This document shows, one piece after another, positions 45,906-55,481 of a DNA stretch of 64,000 nt (its first letter is position 1; every line of letters starts with the position of its first letter). Made by a program: the position numbers and the translations under genes. Under the pieces are notes generated by a model, which was not told the origin of the DNA, did not search any database, and saw only the letters and a list, made by a program, of their open reading frames with translations. Origin of the DNA: Phenylobacterium koreense (GTDB lineage: Bacteria; Pseudomonadota; Alphaproteobacteria; Caulobacterales; Caulobacteraceae); the NCBI RefSeq assembly GCF_040545335.1, contig NZ_JBEPLU010000003.1, forward strand, positions 310,001 through 374,000, read 5' to 3'.

Positions 45906-46005
45906 CTTCGGCCAAGCCTCACAAGGTCGCGCGCGCCCTTTTCGTCTCTGTTCCGACGTTCAAAGCTGCTAGGAGGCAAGCAGCACCAGGGAGAAATGCT
46001 GACCG

Positions 46006-48264
46006 ATGGCCATGCCTGGCGTCGCGGTTCGAGGACAACGCAGTCTGCTTCGGCAGATCCGCGAGGCGCTCGCCTCCGGCGGGCCGGCGCAGTCCCGTCT
46101 CGACATGGTCGTGCGGATCATCGCCCGTTCGATGGTCGCCGAGGTCTGCTCGCTCTACATGCGCGAGGCCAGCGGCGACATGGAGCTGTTCGCCACCGAG
46201 GGCCTCGATCCCGAGGCCGTGCACGTCACCCGGATGAAGCCGGGCGAAGGCCTGGTCGGCGAGATCATGCGCCTGGGCCGGCCGCTGAACCTTTCGGACG
46301 CCCCGAACCATCCGGCCTTCTCCTACCGGCCCGAAACCGGTGAAGACCCCTTCCACGCCTTCATGGGCGTGCCGCTGCTGCGCGGCGGCCGCGCCATCGG
46401 GGTGCTGGTCGTCCAGAACCGCACCGAGCGGGTCTATACCGACGACGAGGTCGAGGACCTGCAGATCGTCGCCATGGTCCTGGCCGAGATGGTCGCCGGC
46501 AGCGAGCTGGAAGGCGAACTCAAGGGCGTGGAGATCGCGCCCCGACGGCCCGAACGGCTGATCGGCTCGCGCTTCGCTGACGGCCTGGCGCTGGGCGTCG
46601 CGGTCCTGCACGAGCCGCCGGTGGCGCCCTCCCAGCTCCTGGCCGAGGACGTCGTCGCCGAAGAGACCCGCCTGAAGGCCGCCGTGGCCAGCCTGCAGGC
46701 CCAGATCGACGACATGCTCAGCGGCGAACATGGCCTGGTCGAGGCCTCCTACGAGGTGCTCGAGACCTACAAGATGTTCGCCCACGATGGGGGCTGGAAC
46801 CGCAGTCTGGAAGACGCCGTGCGCAACGGCCTGACCGCCGAGGCCGCCGTGGAGCGCGTCCGGTCCGAGCACCGCGCGCGCCTGGGTCAGGCCCGCGATC
46901 CCTACCTGCGCGAACGGCTGCACGATTTCGAAGACCTGGCCGACCGCCTGCTTCGCCACTTGGCCGGCGACGGTCACATGGCCCGCGACCTGCCTGAAAA
47001 CGCCATCCTCATCGCCCGCAACCTGGGCCCGGCCGACCTGCTGGAATACGACCGCACCAAGCTGGCCGGCCTGCTGCTGGAGGAAGGCTCCTCGGCGAGC
47101 CACGCGGCAATCGTCGCCCGCGCGCTCGACATCCCCTGCGTGGGACGGCTGCCGGGCCTGCGCGACAAGGTCTCCGAAGGCGATCCGGTCATCGTCGACG
47201 CCGAGACCGGCGAGGCCTACCTGCGACCGCGGGCCGACGTGATCAAGGCCCTGCACGCGCGACTGGAAGTGCGCCTGCAACGCCGAGCCGAATTCGCCAA
47301 GCTGCGCGACACGCCGGCCTTCACCCGGGACGGCGCGAAGATCAGCCTGCTGATGAACGCCGGGCTCGACGTCGACCTGGACATCCTCGACGAGACCGGC
47401 GCCGAGGGCATCGGGCTGTTCCGGACCGAGTTCCAGTTCATGGTCGCCGAGGAGATGCCGCGCTTCAACGCCCAGGCGATGCTCTACGAGCGGGTGATGG
47501 ACGCCGCCGGCGGCCGCCCGGTGACCTTCCGCACCCTCGATCTCGGCGGCGACAAGGTCTTGCCCTATCTGGAGGCCGAGCGGGAAGAGAACCCCGCCCT
47601 CGGCTGGCGGGCCATCCGCATGGGGCTGGACCGGCCGGCCCTGCTGCGCCTGCAGCTCCGCGCCCTGATCGCTGCGGCCCGCGGCCGGCCGCTGCGGATC
47701 ATGTTCCCGCTGGTGGCGAGCGTCGATGAGTTCCGGGCGGCCCGCGCCCTGGTCGATCACGAGGTCGCCTGGGCCCAGCGCCGCGGCCGCCCCGCCCCCT
47801 CGCGCCTGGACGTCGGCGCCATGATCGAGGCCCCCGCCGTGGTCTGGCACCTGGACGCTCTACTTCCGATGACTGATTTCGTCAGCGTCGGCACCAACGA
47901 CCTCATGCAATATCTGTTCGCGGCCGACCGGGGAAACCCAAGGGTGTCGGACCGCTACGACTTCCTCTCCCCGCCCGCCCTCCGCGCGCTCGAAACCATT
48001 CAGATCGCCTGCGAGGAAACCGGCACGCCGGTGTCGGTCTGCGGCGAGATGGCGGGCCGGCCGCTGGAGGCCTTCGCCCTTGTGGCGCTTGGGTTTGAGC
48101 GTCTTTCCATGCCTCCCGCCGGCATCGGTCCGGTGAAGCAGATGGTGCTGTCCTGCGACCGCGAGGCGGCCCGCCGCGGCGTGACGACCCTGGCCCGCAG
48201 CTCGGCTGGTTCGGTCCGGAACGAGATCGAAACCCTCGCCCGGAAATTGTATTTGGCGATCTAG
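46006..48264 (+). CDS. ptsP: Phosphoenolpyruvate phosphotransferase of the nitrogen PTS, Enzyme I-Ntr
   Basis: The 752-residue protein has an N-terminal GAF domain (about residues 15-170) and then the PTS Enzyme I domains. The phospho-histidine His366 lies in EEGSSASHAAIVARAL, and the PEP-binding barrel includes GLFRTEFQFM and DFVSVGTNDLMQYLF. It passes phosphate from PEP to NPr and then EIIA-Ntr, a regulatory rather than sugar-import pathway; in Caulobacter this system responds to nitrogen through glutamine binding to the GAF domain. lysC lies upstream in the region, as in relatives. Confidence 0.96.
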   Translation: MAMPGVAVRGQRSLLRQIREALASGGPAQSRLDMVVRIIARSMVAEVCSLYMREASGDMELFATEGLDPEAVHVTRMKPGEGLVGEIMRLGRPLNLSDAPNHPAFSYRPETGEDPFHAFMGVPLLRGGRAIGVLVVQNRTERVYTDDEVEDLQIVAMVLAEMVAGSELEGELKGVEIAPRRPERLIGSRFADGLALGVAVLHEPPVAPSQLLAEDVVAEETRLKAAVASLQAQIDDMLSGEHGLVEASYEVLETYKMFAHDGGWNRSLEDAVRNGLTAEAAVERVRSEHRARLGQARDPYLRERLHDFEDLADRLLRHLAGDGHMARDLPENAILIARNLGPADLLEYDRTKLAGLLLEEGSSASHAAIVARALDIPCVGRLPGLRDKVSEGDPVIVDAETGEAYLRPRADVIKALHARLEVRLQRRAEFAKLRDTPAFTRDGAKISLLMNAGLDVDLDILDETGAEGIGLFRTEFQFMVAEEMPRFNAQAMLYERVMDAAGGRPVTFRTLDLGGDKVLPYLEAEREENPALGWRAIRMGLDRPALLRLQLRALIAAARGRPLRIMFPLVASVDEFRAARALVDHEVAWAQRRGRPAPSRLDVGAMIEAPAVVWHLDALLPMTDFVSVGTNDLMQYLFAADRGNPRVSDRYDFLSPPALRALETIQIACEETGTPVSVCGEMAGRPLEAFALVALGFERLSMPPAGIGPVKQMVLSCDREAARRGVTTLARSSAGSVRNEIETLARKLYLAI

Positions 48265-48432
48265 AACTCGAGTCGCAACAAGCGTCGCCTCGTCTCTCCG
48301 CGTCTGATTAACGCATTGAATTGGAGAGGATTCGGTGTTATCCACAACCAAATATTAAGCTCTTTACTGTAATCCCGGCTGGGCGTCAGTTCGCCTTTAG
48401 ATCGCAACGCTAACAAGAGGCGCCAAGTAGCC

Positions 48433-49431
48433 ATGCCGCTCGATACTGGCGGGGTTACAAGTTTGGACTTCCGCAACGACCGCGACCGCAAGGCCGGGCG
48501 CCGCAACATCCCGACTCCCACGATCGATGCCGCGCCGGATATTGGCGCTGCGCTCAGGGCCGTGCGCGAGTTCAAGGGCCTCAACCTTCAGGACTTGGCG
48601 GATTCTACGCGGATCCGTCGCAGTTACCTCGCCGCCATTGAAGAGATGCGGATCGAGGAGCTCCCTTCCCGCCCCTTCACCATCGGCTACATCCGCGCCT
48701 ACGCCGCGGCCCTCGGCCTGGACGGCGACGCCGCGGTCGAACGCTTCCGCCGCGACGAGCCGACGCCGGACACCGCCCTGCGCGCGCCGATCGGGGTCGA
48801 GGAGGGCAAGGATCCGCGGCTGACCATGGTGATCGGCGGCGGCCTGCTGGTGATCGCCGCCATAGTGCTCTGGAACGTCGCCCAGCGGGCGATGACCCAG
48901 GACGCCCCGCCGCCCCACACCGCGCCCGCCTCGGCGATGGCCAAGGCCAAGCTGGCCGCGCCCGCAGGCCCGGTCGCGCTCGGCGCGCCGCTGCCGGCGC
49001 CGGTCGAGTCGACCACGCCGACGCCCTACGAGACCCCCGGCCTGGACATCGCCACCGCGGCCGGCGGCTCGTCCGACGCGGTCGAAGCCGCCAAGGCGGC
49101 CGCCGCGGCGGCCCCGAAGACGGAACCGGCGCTCCCGGCCCAGCCCCTGCCCCCGATCTTCGTCGCCGGCGCGGCGATCTACGGCGCCCCACCCCATACC
49201 TCGACCGTGACCCTGCAGGCTCGCAAGGGCGCATCGCTGATCGTCCGCGGCGACAGCGGCGCGGTCTATTTCGCCCGCCAGCTCTCCATGGGCGAGGCCT
49301 ATCGGGTGCCGAACCTCAAGGGCCTCCACCTGGAGGTTTCCGACCCTGCCGCCTTCCAGGTTTTCGTGGCCGGCGAGAGCAAGGGCCTGATGCCCGCCGC
49401 CATCACCACCGCGGCCAAGCTCGCAGGCTAG
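48433..49431 (+). CDS. RodZ-like helix-turn-helix membrane protein
   Basis: The 332-residue protein has a cytoplasmic helix-turn-helix of the RodZ/HTH_25 type (ALRAVREFKGLNLQDLADSTR and SYLAAIEEMRIEELPSRPFT, residues 40-82), one membrane helix at about 131-150, a Pro/Ala-rich linker, and a C-terminal beta domain ASLIVRGDSGAVYFARQLSMG of DUF4115 type. RodZ links MreB to the cell-wall elongation machinery; that role is inferred. The ATG at 48433 is preceded by an AAGAGG site. Confidence 0.85.
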   Translation: MPLDTGGVTSLDFRNDRDRKAGRRNIPTPTIDAAPDIGAALRAVREFKGLNLQDLADSTRIRRSYLAAIEEMRIEELPSRPFTIGYIRAYAAALGLDGDAAVERFRRDEPTPDTALRAPIGVEEGKDPRLTMVIGGGLLVIAAIVLWNVAQRAMTQDAPPPHTAPASAMAKAKLAAPAGPVALGAPLPAPVESTTPTPYETPGLDIATAAGGSSDAVEAAKAAAAAAPKTEPALPAQPLPPIFVAGAAIYGAPPHTSTVTLQARKGASLIVRGDSGAVYFARQLSMGEAYRVPNLKGLHLEVSDPAAFQVFVAGESKGLMPAAITTAAKLAG

Positions 49432-49485
49432 CTTCGAGCGGCCAATCCGGCCAAGTTGCCCCTCCTTTTGAGTGGAGGTTTCGAC

Positions 49486-50268
49486 ATGGCGGCTGGCGGC
49501 GACGGCGGAGAGCCCAGAAACGAGGCGCAGATCGCCTCGCCTTCCTACCGCCTGGCGGCCCTGGACGAGGACTTCCTGCTCGGCGACTCCATGCGCGGCG
49601 TGCGCTTCCTGCTGGAATACGCCAAGGCCGAGGAGGCCCTGCGCGCCTGGGGCGTGCGCACCACCATCGTCGTCTTCGGCAGCGCGCGTATCGTGGAGAA
49701 CGGCCCTGGCCGCCATGCCGGCTGGTACGCCCAGGCCCGTGAGTTCGGTAAGATCGCCTCCGAACGCGGCGGCGCCATCCTCGCCAACGGCCGTCCCCGC
49801 GACAACGTCATCGCCACCGGCGGCGGCCCGGGGATCATGGAGGCGGCCAACCGCGGCGCCGCGGACGCCGGCGCCCCTTCCGTGGGCTTCAACATCACCC
49901 TGCCCTTCGAGCAGGAGCCGAACGCCTATTCCACGCCGGACCTGACCTTCCGCTTCCACTACTTCGCCATGCGCAAGATGCACCTGGCCATGCGCGCCAA
50001 CGCCCTGGTGGTCTTCCCCGGCGGCTTCGGCACCTTCGACGAGCTCTTCGAGATCCTGACCCTGCGCCAGACCGACAAGGCCCCGCCGATCCCGGTGGTG
50101 CTGTTTGACGAGAGCTACTGGCGCGCGGCCATCAACTTCGAGGTCCTGATCGCCGAGGGCATGATCAAGCGCGAGGACCTCAACCTCTTCCGGTACGCCG
50201 AGAACGCCGAAGGCGTCTGGCAGGCTCTGCTGGACTGTGGGCTGAAGCCCTACGAGGATATCGCCTAG
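49486..50268 (+). CDS. LOG-family protein (nucleoside 5'-monophosphate phosphoribohydrolase-like)
   Basis: The 260-residue protein has the LOG signature [14 protein letters not shown] and [14 protein letters not shown]. Proteins with both motifs release free bases from nucleoside 5'-monophosphates; plant members activate cytokinins, but bacterial members often have other substrates. ATG 49486 is chosen because GGAGG lies seven bases before it. A strong terminator follows the stop codon. Confidence 0.88.
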   Translation: MAAGGDGGEPRNEAQIASPSYRLAALDEDFLLGDSMRGVRFLLEYAKAEEALRAWGVRTTIVVFGSARIVENGPGRHAGWYAQAREFGKIASERGGAILANGRPRDNVIATGGGPGIMEAANRGAADAGAPSVGFNITLPFEQEPNAYSTPDLTFRFHYFAMRKMHLAMRANALVVFPGGFGTFDELFEILTLRQTDKAPPIPVVLFDESYWRAAINFEVLIAEGMIKREDLNLFRYAENAEGVWQALLDCGLKPYEDIA

Positions 50269-50279
50269 CGACCTTTGGG

Positions 50280-50312
50280 GGCCTCGCGTTTTCGTGCGCG
50301 AGGCCTTATTTT
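50280..50312 (+). terminator. Terminator of the LOG-family gene
   Basis: GGCCTCGCG (50280-50288) pairs perfectly with CGCGAGGCC (50297-50305) and is followed by TTATTTT. It ends only eight bases before the ispG ATG. Confidence 0.85.
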
Positions 50313-50320
50313 CCACAGCC

Positions 50321-51463
50321 ATGACCGTGCAAGATCACACTCACGTCCGCCCCTGGCGCGCCATAGATCGCCGCGTCTCGCGCAAGATCCGCGTCGGCTC
50401 GGTGGAGGTCGGGGGCGATGCGCCGATCACGGTCCAGTCGATGACCAACACGCTCACGGCCGACGCCGCGGCGACCATCGACCAGATCCGCCAGTTGGAG
50501 GACGCGGGCGCCGACATCGTCAGGGTCTCCTGCCCCGACGAGGACTCCACCGCCGCCTTCAAGACCATCGCCAAGGCCGCGAAGGTCCCGCTCGTGGCCG
50601 ACATCCACTTCCACTACAAGCGCGGTATCGAGGCGGCCCAGGCGGGCGCGGCCTGCCTGCGCATCAATCCCGGCAACATCGGCTCGCCCACCCGGGTCAA
50701 GGAAGTCATCCAGGCGGCCCGCGACCACGGCTGCTCCATGCGGATCGGCGTCAACGCCGGCAGCCTCGAGCCTCACCTGCTGGAAAAGTACGGCGAGCCC
50801 TGCCCGGCGGCGATGGTCGAGAGCGCCCTCGACCACGCCCGCATCCTGCAGGACAACGACTTCCACGAGTTCAAGATCAGCGTGAAGGCGTCCGACGTCT
50901 TCATGACCGTCGCGGCCTACCAGCAACTGGCCGAGGCCATCGACTGCCCGCTGCACGTGGGCATCACCGAGGCCGGCGCCACGCGCACTGGCACAGTGAA
51001 ATCCTCGATCGGCATGGGCTCCCTGCTCTGGGCCGGCATCGGCGACACCATCCGCGTCAGCCTGGCGGCCGACCCGGTGGAGGAGATCAAGGTCGGCTTC
51101 GACATCCTGAAGTCGCTGGGCCTGCGCCACCGCGGCGTGAACATCATCGCCTGCCCGTCCTGCGCGCGTCAGGGCTTCAACGTCATCGCCACGGTCGAGG
51201 CCCTGGAGAAGCGTCTGGCCCACATCGCCACCCCGATGAGCCTCTCGATCATCGGCTGCGTGGTGAACGGCCCGGGCGAGGCGCTGCTCACCGACATCGG
51301 GTTCACCGGTGGCGGCAAGGGCGCGGGCATGGTCTACATGGCCGGCAAGCCCGACCATAAGATGGACAACGAGCGGATGGTCGACCACATCGTCGAGCTG
51401 GTCGAGGCCAAGGCCGCCGAACTCGCCAAGGCTGCCGCCGCGTCCCTGGAGGCCGCCGAGTAA
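50321..51463 (+). CDS. ispG: 4-hydroxy-3-methylbut-2-en-1-yl diphosphate synthase
   Basis: The 380-residue IspG makes HMBPP in the non-mevalonate isoprenoid pathway. It has the TIM-barrel part [11 protein letters not shown] and [10 protein letters not shown], and the 4Fe-4S cysteines in [12 protein letters not shown] and [16 protein letters not shown] 50321 is chosen because an earlier GTG at 50294 lies inside the terminator hairpin of the previous gene. Its promoter must overlap that terminator or lie upstream. Confidence 0.96.
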   Translation: MTVQDHTHVRPWRAIDRRVSRKIRVGSVEVGGDAPITVQSMTNTLTADAAATIDQIRQLEDAGADIVRVSCPDEDSTAAFKTIAKAAKVPLVADIHFHYKRGIEAAQAGAACLRINPGNIGSPTRVKEVIQAARDHGCSMRIGVNAGSLEPHLLEKYGEPCPAAMVESALDHARILQDNDFHEFKISVKASDVFMTVAAYQQLAEAIDCPLHVGITEAGATRTGTVKSSIGMGSLLWAGIGDTIRVSLAADPVEEIKVGFDILKSLGLRHRGVNIIACPSCARQGFNVIATVEALEKRLAHIATPMSLSIIGCVVNGPGEALLTDIGFTGGGKGAGMVYMAGKPDHKMDNERMVDHIVELVEAKAAELAKAAAASLEAAE

Positions 51464-51550
51464 AATCCTGTCGGCGCGCACTATCGGCGATTGTCCCCGC
51501 GCATCGAAGTGCCTAGACCTTGAAGGGCGGTCTTCGAGGCGCTTTGAGTG

Positions 51551-52036
51551 ATGACAGATCTCCCGCTCGACAACCGACGTGCCATCGTCAGGATTTTCGC
51601 TTACGACGCGCTCCGCGCCCTGAGTTCGCTGGCCCGGCTGGGCGAGGGCGACCTCATCGAGGTTCTCACCTTCACCGGCATCTGGACCCTCAACAGCCAT
51701 CACCTGATCGGCGAGGAACGCTACGTCGAGCTGCGCGACATCCCACCTGACGCCCTTCGGCGGCCTGTCAGCCTGGACGAGCTCCTGCGCCTGCTGTCCA
51801 TGCCCGAGGACATCGTCCGCGCCTATGTCGATCGCCTGATCGCCAAGGACATGGTCGAGCGCAGCCCCGGCGGAGGTCTCGTCGTGCCCTCGGCAGTCTT
51901 CTCGCAGCCGGCGATGCTGGATGCGACCAACGAGATCTACGGCTGGGCCGTCGCCCTGGTGACCGACATGCGGTCCGCAGGTTTCCGGTTCGGCGACGAC
52001 GATGAGCTTGACCTTAGGGGGCCCGCCTCTTCATAG
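51551..52036 (+). CDS. Protein of unknown function, first of two tandem paralogues
   Basis: The 161-residue protein is alpha-helical. It contains DNRRAIVRIFAYDALRALSS, FTGIWTLNSHHLIGEERY, and a possible winged helix SLDELLRLLSMPEDIVRAYV followed by MVERSPGGGLVVP. The next gene encodes a clear relative with the same blocks in the same order. The winged-helix-like part suggests DNA binding, but this is inference. The ATG at 51551 follows an AGTG at 51547 that could also be a GTG start. Confidence 0.7.
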   Translation: MTDLPLDNRRAIVRIFAYDALRALSSLARLGEGDLIEVLTFTGIWTLNSHHLIGEERYVELRDIPPDALRRPVSLDELLRLLSMPEDIVRAYVDRLIAKDMVERSPGGGLVVPSAVFSQPAMLDATNEIYGWAVALVTDMRSAGFRFGDDDELDLRGPASS

Positions 52037-52067
52037 GTGTGCCGATTTGACACGGGGGAACTGGCGG

Positions 52068-52556
52068 GTGAGCAGTAATCGAGGCGCCGATAACCGCCGG
52101 GCCGTGGTCCGAACGAGCGCCTTCGAAATCCTGAAGGCCCTGCGCTCGTTCTCACGCCTGCACGGCGGCGACATGTTCGCCCTGCTGGTCTTCACCACGA
52201 TCTGGAGCGCCAACAGCGCGCACCTGATCGGCGACGATCGCTACAAGGGCATCTACGACGTCGCGCCCGACAGCACCAATGTGCCGATCACCGACGAGGA
52301 GCTGTACCGCGCCGTCGGGGCGCCGCCCGAGGTGATCGCCGGCTATGTCGAGGCCTTCGTGAAGGAGGGTATCGTCGAGCGGGTTCCCGGCGGCCTGATC
52401 AGCCCGCGCCCGGTGTTCCTGACCGCGGAGATGATGGACGCCACCTACGAGTTCTACGATCGCATCCTCGGCCTGGTCAGCGCACTGCGCGCCGCAGGCT
52501 TCTCCTTCGGCGACGAGCCCATGCCCGCGCACTGGCGCGGACCGCCCCGCCCGTAA
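52068..52556 (+). CDS. Protein of unknown function, second of two tandem paralogues
   Basis: The 162-residue protein aligns with its upstream neighbour: DNRRAVVRTSAFEILKALRS, FTTIWSANSAHLIGDDRY and EELYRAVGAPPEVIAGYV with VERVPGGLISPRPVFL. The GTG at 52068 is chosen because GGGGGAA lies nine bases upstream and it aligns the two starts; an earlier in-frame ATG at 52002 would overlap the first gene. Like its partner it looks like a winged-helix protein, possibly a regulator. Confidence 0.7.
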   Translation: MSSNRGADNRRAVVRTSAFEILKALRSFSRLHGGDMFALLVFTTIWSANSAHLIGDDRYKGIYDVAPDSTNVPITDEELYRAVGAPPEVIAGYVEAFVKEGIVERVPGGLISPRPVFLTAEMMDATYEFYDRILGLVSALRAAGFSFGDEPMPAHWRGPPRP

Positions 52557-52569
52557 CGAACATCGCCAA

Positions 52570-52602
52570 AGATGACGCCTGCGTCACCTCTTGCGCAGGC
52601 AC
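52570..52602 (+). terminator. Hairpin after the tandem paralogues
   Basis: TGACGCCTGCG near 52572 pairs with CGCAGGC-A-CGTCA ending near 52602, with a single bulge. No T-run follows, so its role as a terminator is uncertain. Confidence 0.35.
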
Positions 52603-52647
52603 GTCAGCCTTGGTTAGCTGCCGCGCCTAAACCCAGGGAGGGACATC

Positions 52648-52941
52648 ATGTCCGCGGACGGCAACTGGAAGATCACCATTCAATCGCCCATGGGCGCGCA
52701 AGAGGTCGAGGCGAAGATCGCCACCAACGGTGACACCTTCACCGGCACGACCTCGGGTCGCATGGGCGACCAGACCATCGAGGGCAAGGTCGCGGGCGAC
52801 ACGCTCACCTGGTCCACGGCCATCACCCAGCCGATGCCGATGACGCTGGAGTTCTCGGCCACCGTCGCCGGCGACAGCATGAGCGGCAACGTCAAGCTCG
52901 GCGCCTTCGGCTCCGCGCCGCTGACCGGCGTGCGCGTCTAA
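52648..52941 (+). CDS. Small conserved protein of unknown function
   Basis: The 97-residue protein is all beta: repeated strands such as GNWKITIQSPMGAQEVEAKI, GDTFTGTTSGRMGDQTIEGK and MTLEFSATVAGDSMSGNVKL. It has no signal peptide or membrane segment. GGGAGGGAC precedes the ATG. The alternating short strands suggest a small lipocalin-like barrel. I cannot name the function. A good terminator follows. Confidence 0.75.
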   Translation: MSADGNWKITIQSPMGAQEVEAKIATNGDTFTGTTSGRMGDQTIEGKVAGDTLTWSTAITQPMPMTLEFSATVAGDSMSGNVKLGAFGSAPLTGVRV

Positions 52942-52967
52942 ACCGACCGGCGCGACAATTCGGGAAG

Positions 52968-52996
52968 GGCCCTCTCCTCCGGGAGGGGGCCTTTTT
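52968..52996 (+). terminator. Terminator of the small beta protein gene
   Basis: GGCCCTCTCC (52968-52977) pairs with GGAGGGGGCC (52982-52991), with one G-T pair, around a 4-base loop. TTTTT follows directly. Confidence 0.88.
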
Positions 52997-53015
52997 CGTT
53001 GGCCGCCGTCGCGTC

Positions 53016-53042
53016 GGGAGGTAGAGAAGCCTCCCTCTTTTT
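53016..53042 (+). terminator. Second terminator-like hairpin just upstream of prfA
   Basis: GGGAGG (53016-53021) pairs with CCTCCC (53030-53035) around an 8-base loop, followed by TCTTTTT. It is 38 bases before the prfA start and 20 bases after the previous terminator, so it may be a tandem terminator or an attenuator of prfA. Confidence 0.6.
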
Positions 53043-53079
53043 CATCATCCCCTCTCTTTTTCACCAACGAACGGAAACC

Positions 53080-54156
53080 GTGCGTCTTCCTCAGGCCAGA
53101 CTGGATCAGGTCATCGACCGCTTCCGCGAGATCGAGGCCCGCATGGGCGCAGCCACCGACGGCGCCGAGATCGTGCGCCTGTCCAAGGAGCATGCCGAGC
53201 TGAAGCCGGTCGCCGACGCGGTCACCGCCGTCGCCCGCGCGCGCGAGGAACTGCCCGAACTCGAGGAGATGGCCAAGGCCGGCGACGCCGAGATGGCCGC
53301 CCTGGCCCAGGACGAACTGGTCGCCCTCAACGAGCGCCTGCCCGAGCTCGAGCGCGAAGTCGCGCTGCTGCTGGCGCCGAAGGACAAGGATGAGAACGCC
53401 TCGGCCATCCTGGAAGTCCGCGCCGGCACCGGCGGCGACGAGGCCGCCCTCTTCGCAGGCGACCTCTTCCGCATGTATCAGCGTTATGCCCAGAACCACG
53501 GCTGGCGGGTGGAGATCGACTCCATCTCCGAGGGCGAGGTCGGCGGCTACAAGGAAATCATCGCCTCGATCACCGGCGAAGGCGTCTTCGGCCGCCTGAA
53601 GTTCGAGAGCGGCGTCCACCGCGTCCAGCGCGTGCCCGAAACCGAGGCCGGCGGCCGCATCCACACCTCGGCCGCCACCGTCGCCGTGCTGCCGGAAGTC
53701 GAGGACGTGGAAATCGACATCCGCGACCAGGACCTGCGCATCGACACCTATCGCTCGTCCGGCGCCGGCGGCCAGCACGTCAACAAGACCGACTCCGCCG
53801 TCCGCATCACCCACCTGCCCACCGGGATCGTGGTCACCTCGTCGGAGAAGTCGCAGCACCAGAACCGCGCCCGCGCCATGAAGGTGCTGCAGGCCCGGCT
53901 CTACGACATGCAGCGCGAGGCCCTCGACACCGCCCGCGCCGACGCCCGCAAGAGCCAGGTCGGCTCGGGCGACCGCTCCGAGCGCATCCGCACCTACAAC
54001 TTCCCGCAAGGGCGGGTGACCGACCACCGGATCAACCTGACCCTCTACAACCTCGCCAAGGTGATGGAAGGCGAGGCGCTGGACGACGTGATCAACCCGC
54101 TGATCGCCGAGGATCAGGCCGCCCGGTTGGCCACGCTGGAAGACGAGCTGGGCTGA
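53080..54156 (+). CDS. prfA: Peptide chain release factor 1
   Basis: The 358-residue RF1 reads UAA and UAG. It has the codon-recognition region [21 protein letters not shown] (PxT form) and the catalytic GGQ at residues 230-232 within [22 protein letters not shown] 53080 is chosen because the product then begins [14 protein letters not shown] at the normal family length; longer versions run through a terminator. Its methyltransferase gene prmC lies 2 kb downstream. The last 43 bases overlap the 3' end of the opposite-strand YihY gene. Confidence 0.96.
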   Translation: MRLPQARLDQVIDRFREIEARMGAATDGAEIVRLSKEHAELKPVADAVTAVARAREELPELEEMAKAGDAEMAALAQDELVALNERLPELEREVALLLAPKDKDENASAILEVRAGTGGDEAALFAGDLFRMYQRYAQNHGWRVEIDSISEGEVGGYKEIIASITGEGVFGRLKFESGVHRVQRVPETEAGGRIHTSAATVAVLPEVEDVEIDIRDQDLRIDTYRSSGAGGQHVNKTDSAVRITHLPTGIVVTSSEKSQHQNRARAMKVLQARLYDMQREALDTARADARKSQVGSGDRSERIRTYNFPQGRVTDHRINLTLYNLAKVMEGEALDDVINPLIAEDQAARLATLEDELG

Positions 54157-55352
54157 CGGCCCAGCAGGCGCAGCACCTTGTCCGCCTGCCGGCGGCTATC
54201 CCCCAGCGTCTTGTCGCCGATCTCCGACAGCTTGAAGTGAAAGGCCAGGCCGACGCTGTCAGCCATGGCCGCGCCGCGCTCGCCCATCGGCTTGGCCGGG
54301 CCGGTCGTCGAATCCAGGGCGGTCTGGTGCTCGACCTCGGCGTTCAGCTCCGCGCCGATCAGCACCACCATCACCGAAAACCAGATCCAGGTCATGAAGG
54401 CCACGACCGCGCCCAGCGAGCCGTAGGTGACGTCATAATGCGCCACGTTGTTGATGTACCAGGACAGGCCCAGCGAACCGACCAGCCAGACCGCCGCCGC
54501 CAGCAGCGCCCCCAGCCCCACCCAGCGCCAGCGGGCCCGGGCCCGACAGGGTGCGTACCGGTAGATGATCGCGAAGGCCACGGACGCCATGCCCAGCATC
54601 GCCAGCCAGCGCAGCGGAATCCAGACCGAGGCGAGCGCCCAAAGGCCGAGCCGCTGCAGCACCAGCGGGGCGGCCACCAGGACCGCAGTCATCACCACCA
54701 GGAACACCAGGGCGCCGAAGGTGAAGAGGTAGGTCATCGCCGTCAGCTTGACGATGTGCCGCTTCTCCTTCTCGTCATAGGCGATGTTCAGGCCGTTGAA
54801 GAGCGCCTTCATCCCCGCATTCGCCGACCACACCGACAGGAGAAGGCTGACGACGAAGGCGACCGACAGCGTGGCCTGGGGCCGGTTCGTCAACAGGGTC
54901 ATCTGGTCGCCGAGGATGCTGATCACCTCGGAGGGAAACACCGTGGACAGGTCCTCCAACTGCTTGTTGACCGCGTTCAGGTCCGCGAAGATCCCGTAGA
55001 GCGAGACGAACACCCCGAGGGCGGGGAACAGCGCCAGCAGCGTGAAGAAGGTCACGCTGGCCGCGACCATCGGCAGCTTGTCCTTGTCGATCTCGCGATA
55101 GGTCCGCCAGGCGATGTCCTTCCATCCCAGCGGCGGTATCTGGTGGGGAGCTTTCGCGACCCGGCCGCGACGTGGCTCGGCCGCGTCGAACACTTCCGGC
55201 GGCGCGATGGCGTCGACGCTCATTCGAGCCCGGTGATGCTGCTGGCTGCGTCGCCACAGCTCGGTCATCACCACGAGACCTATCCAGGGCGCCGCGCGCC
55301 AGAACACCGAGACGGCCTTGTCGTACGCTGTGCGCTCGGCATCCTTGGTCAT
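54114..55352 (-). CDS. YihY/BrkB-family inner-membrane protein
   Basis: The 412-residue protein has a charged N-terminal region and then the YihY core: [21 protein letters not shown], six membrane helices between about residues 100 and 345, and the family line [18 protein letters not shown] near the end. Despite the old name (a tRNA nuclease), these are transporters or membrane proteins of unclear function. GGGG lies just upstream of the ATG at 55352. Its 3' end overlaps prfA on the other strand. Confidence 0.88.
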   Translation of the reverse strand: MTKDAERTAYDKAVSVFWRAAPWIGLVVMTELWRRSQQHHRARMSVDAIAPPEVFDAAEPRRGRVAKAPHQIPPLGWKDIAWRTYREIDKDKLPMVAASVTFFTLLALFPALGVFVSLYGIFADLNAVNKQLEDLSTVFPSEVISILGDQMTLLTNRPQATLSVAFVVSLLLSVWSANAGMKALFNGLNIAYDEKEKRHIVKLTAMTYLFTFGALVFLVVMTAVLVAAPLVLQRLGLWALASVWIPLRWLAMLGMASVAFAIIYRYAPCRARARWRWVGLGALLAAAVWLVGSLGLSWYINNVAHYDVTYGSLGAVVAFMTWIWFSVMVVLIGAELNAEVEHQTALDSTTGPAKPMGERGAAMADSVGLAFHFKLSEIGDKTLGDSRRQADKVLRLLGRQPSSSSSVANRAA

Positions 55353-55481
55353 CGCAACCCCTTGCTCGCCACCTTGGCTGGAACACGCAGCCCAGGTCGC
55401 CGTTCCCCGGGCCTTCGCCCCTACCGGCGCCGGCCAGACTATGCGAAGAGGGCGGCTCGGCGCGTCGCCGCAGCCATCATC

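Noticed and set aside
45919..47850. A 643-codon minus-strand frame opposite ptsP
   Set aside because: ptsP has complete Enzyme I motifs in the other strand; the antisense frame has no family features.
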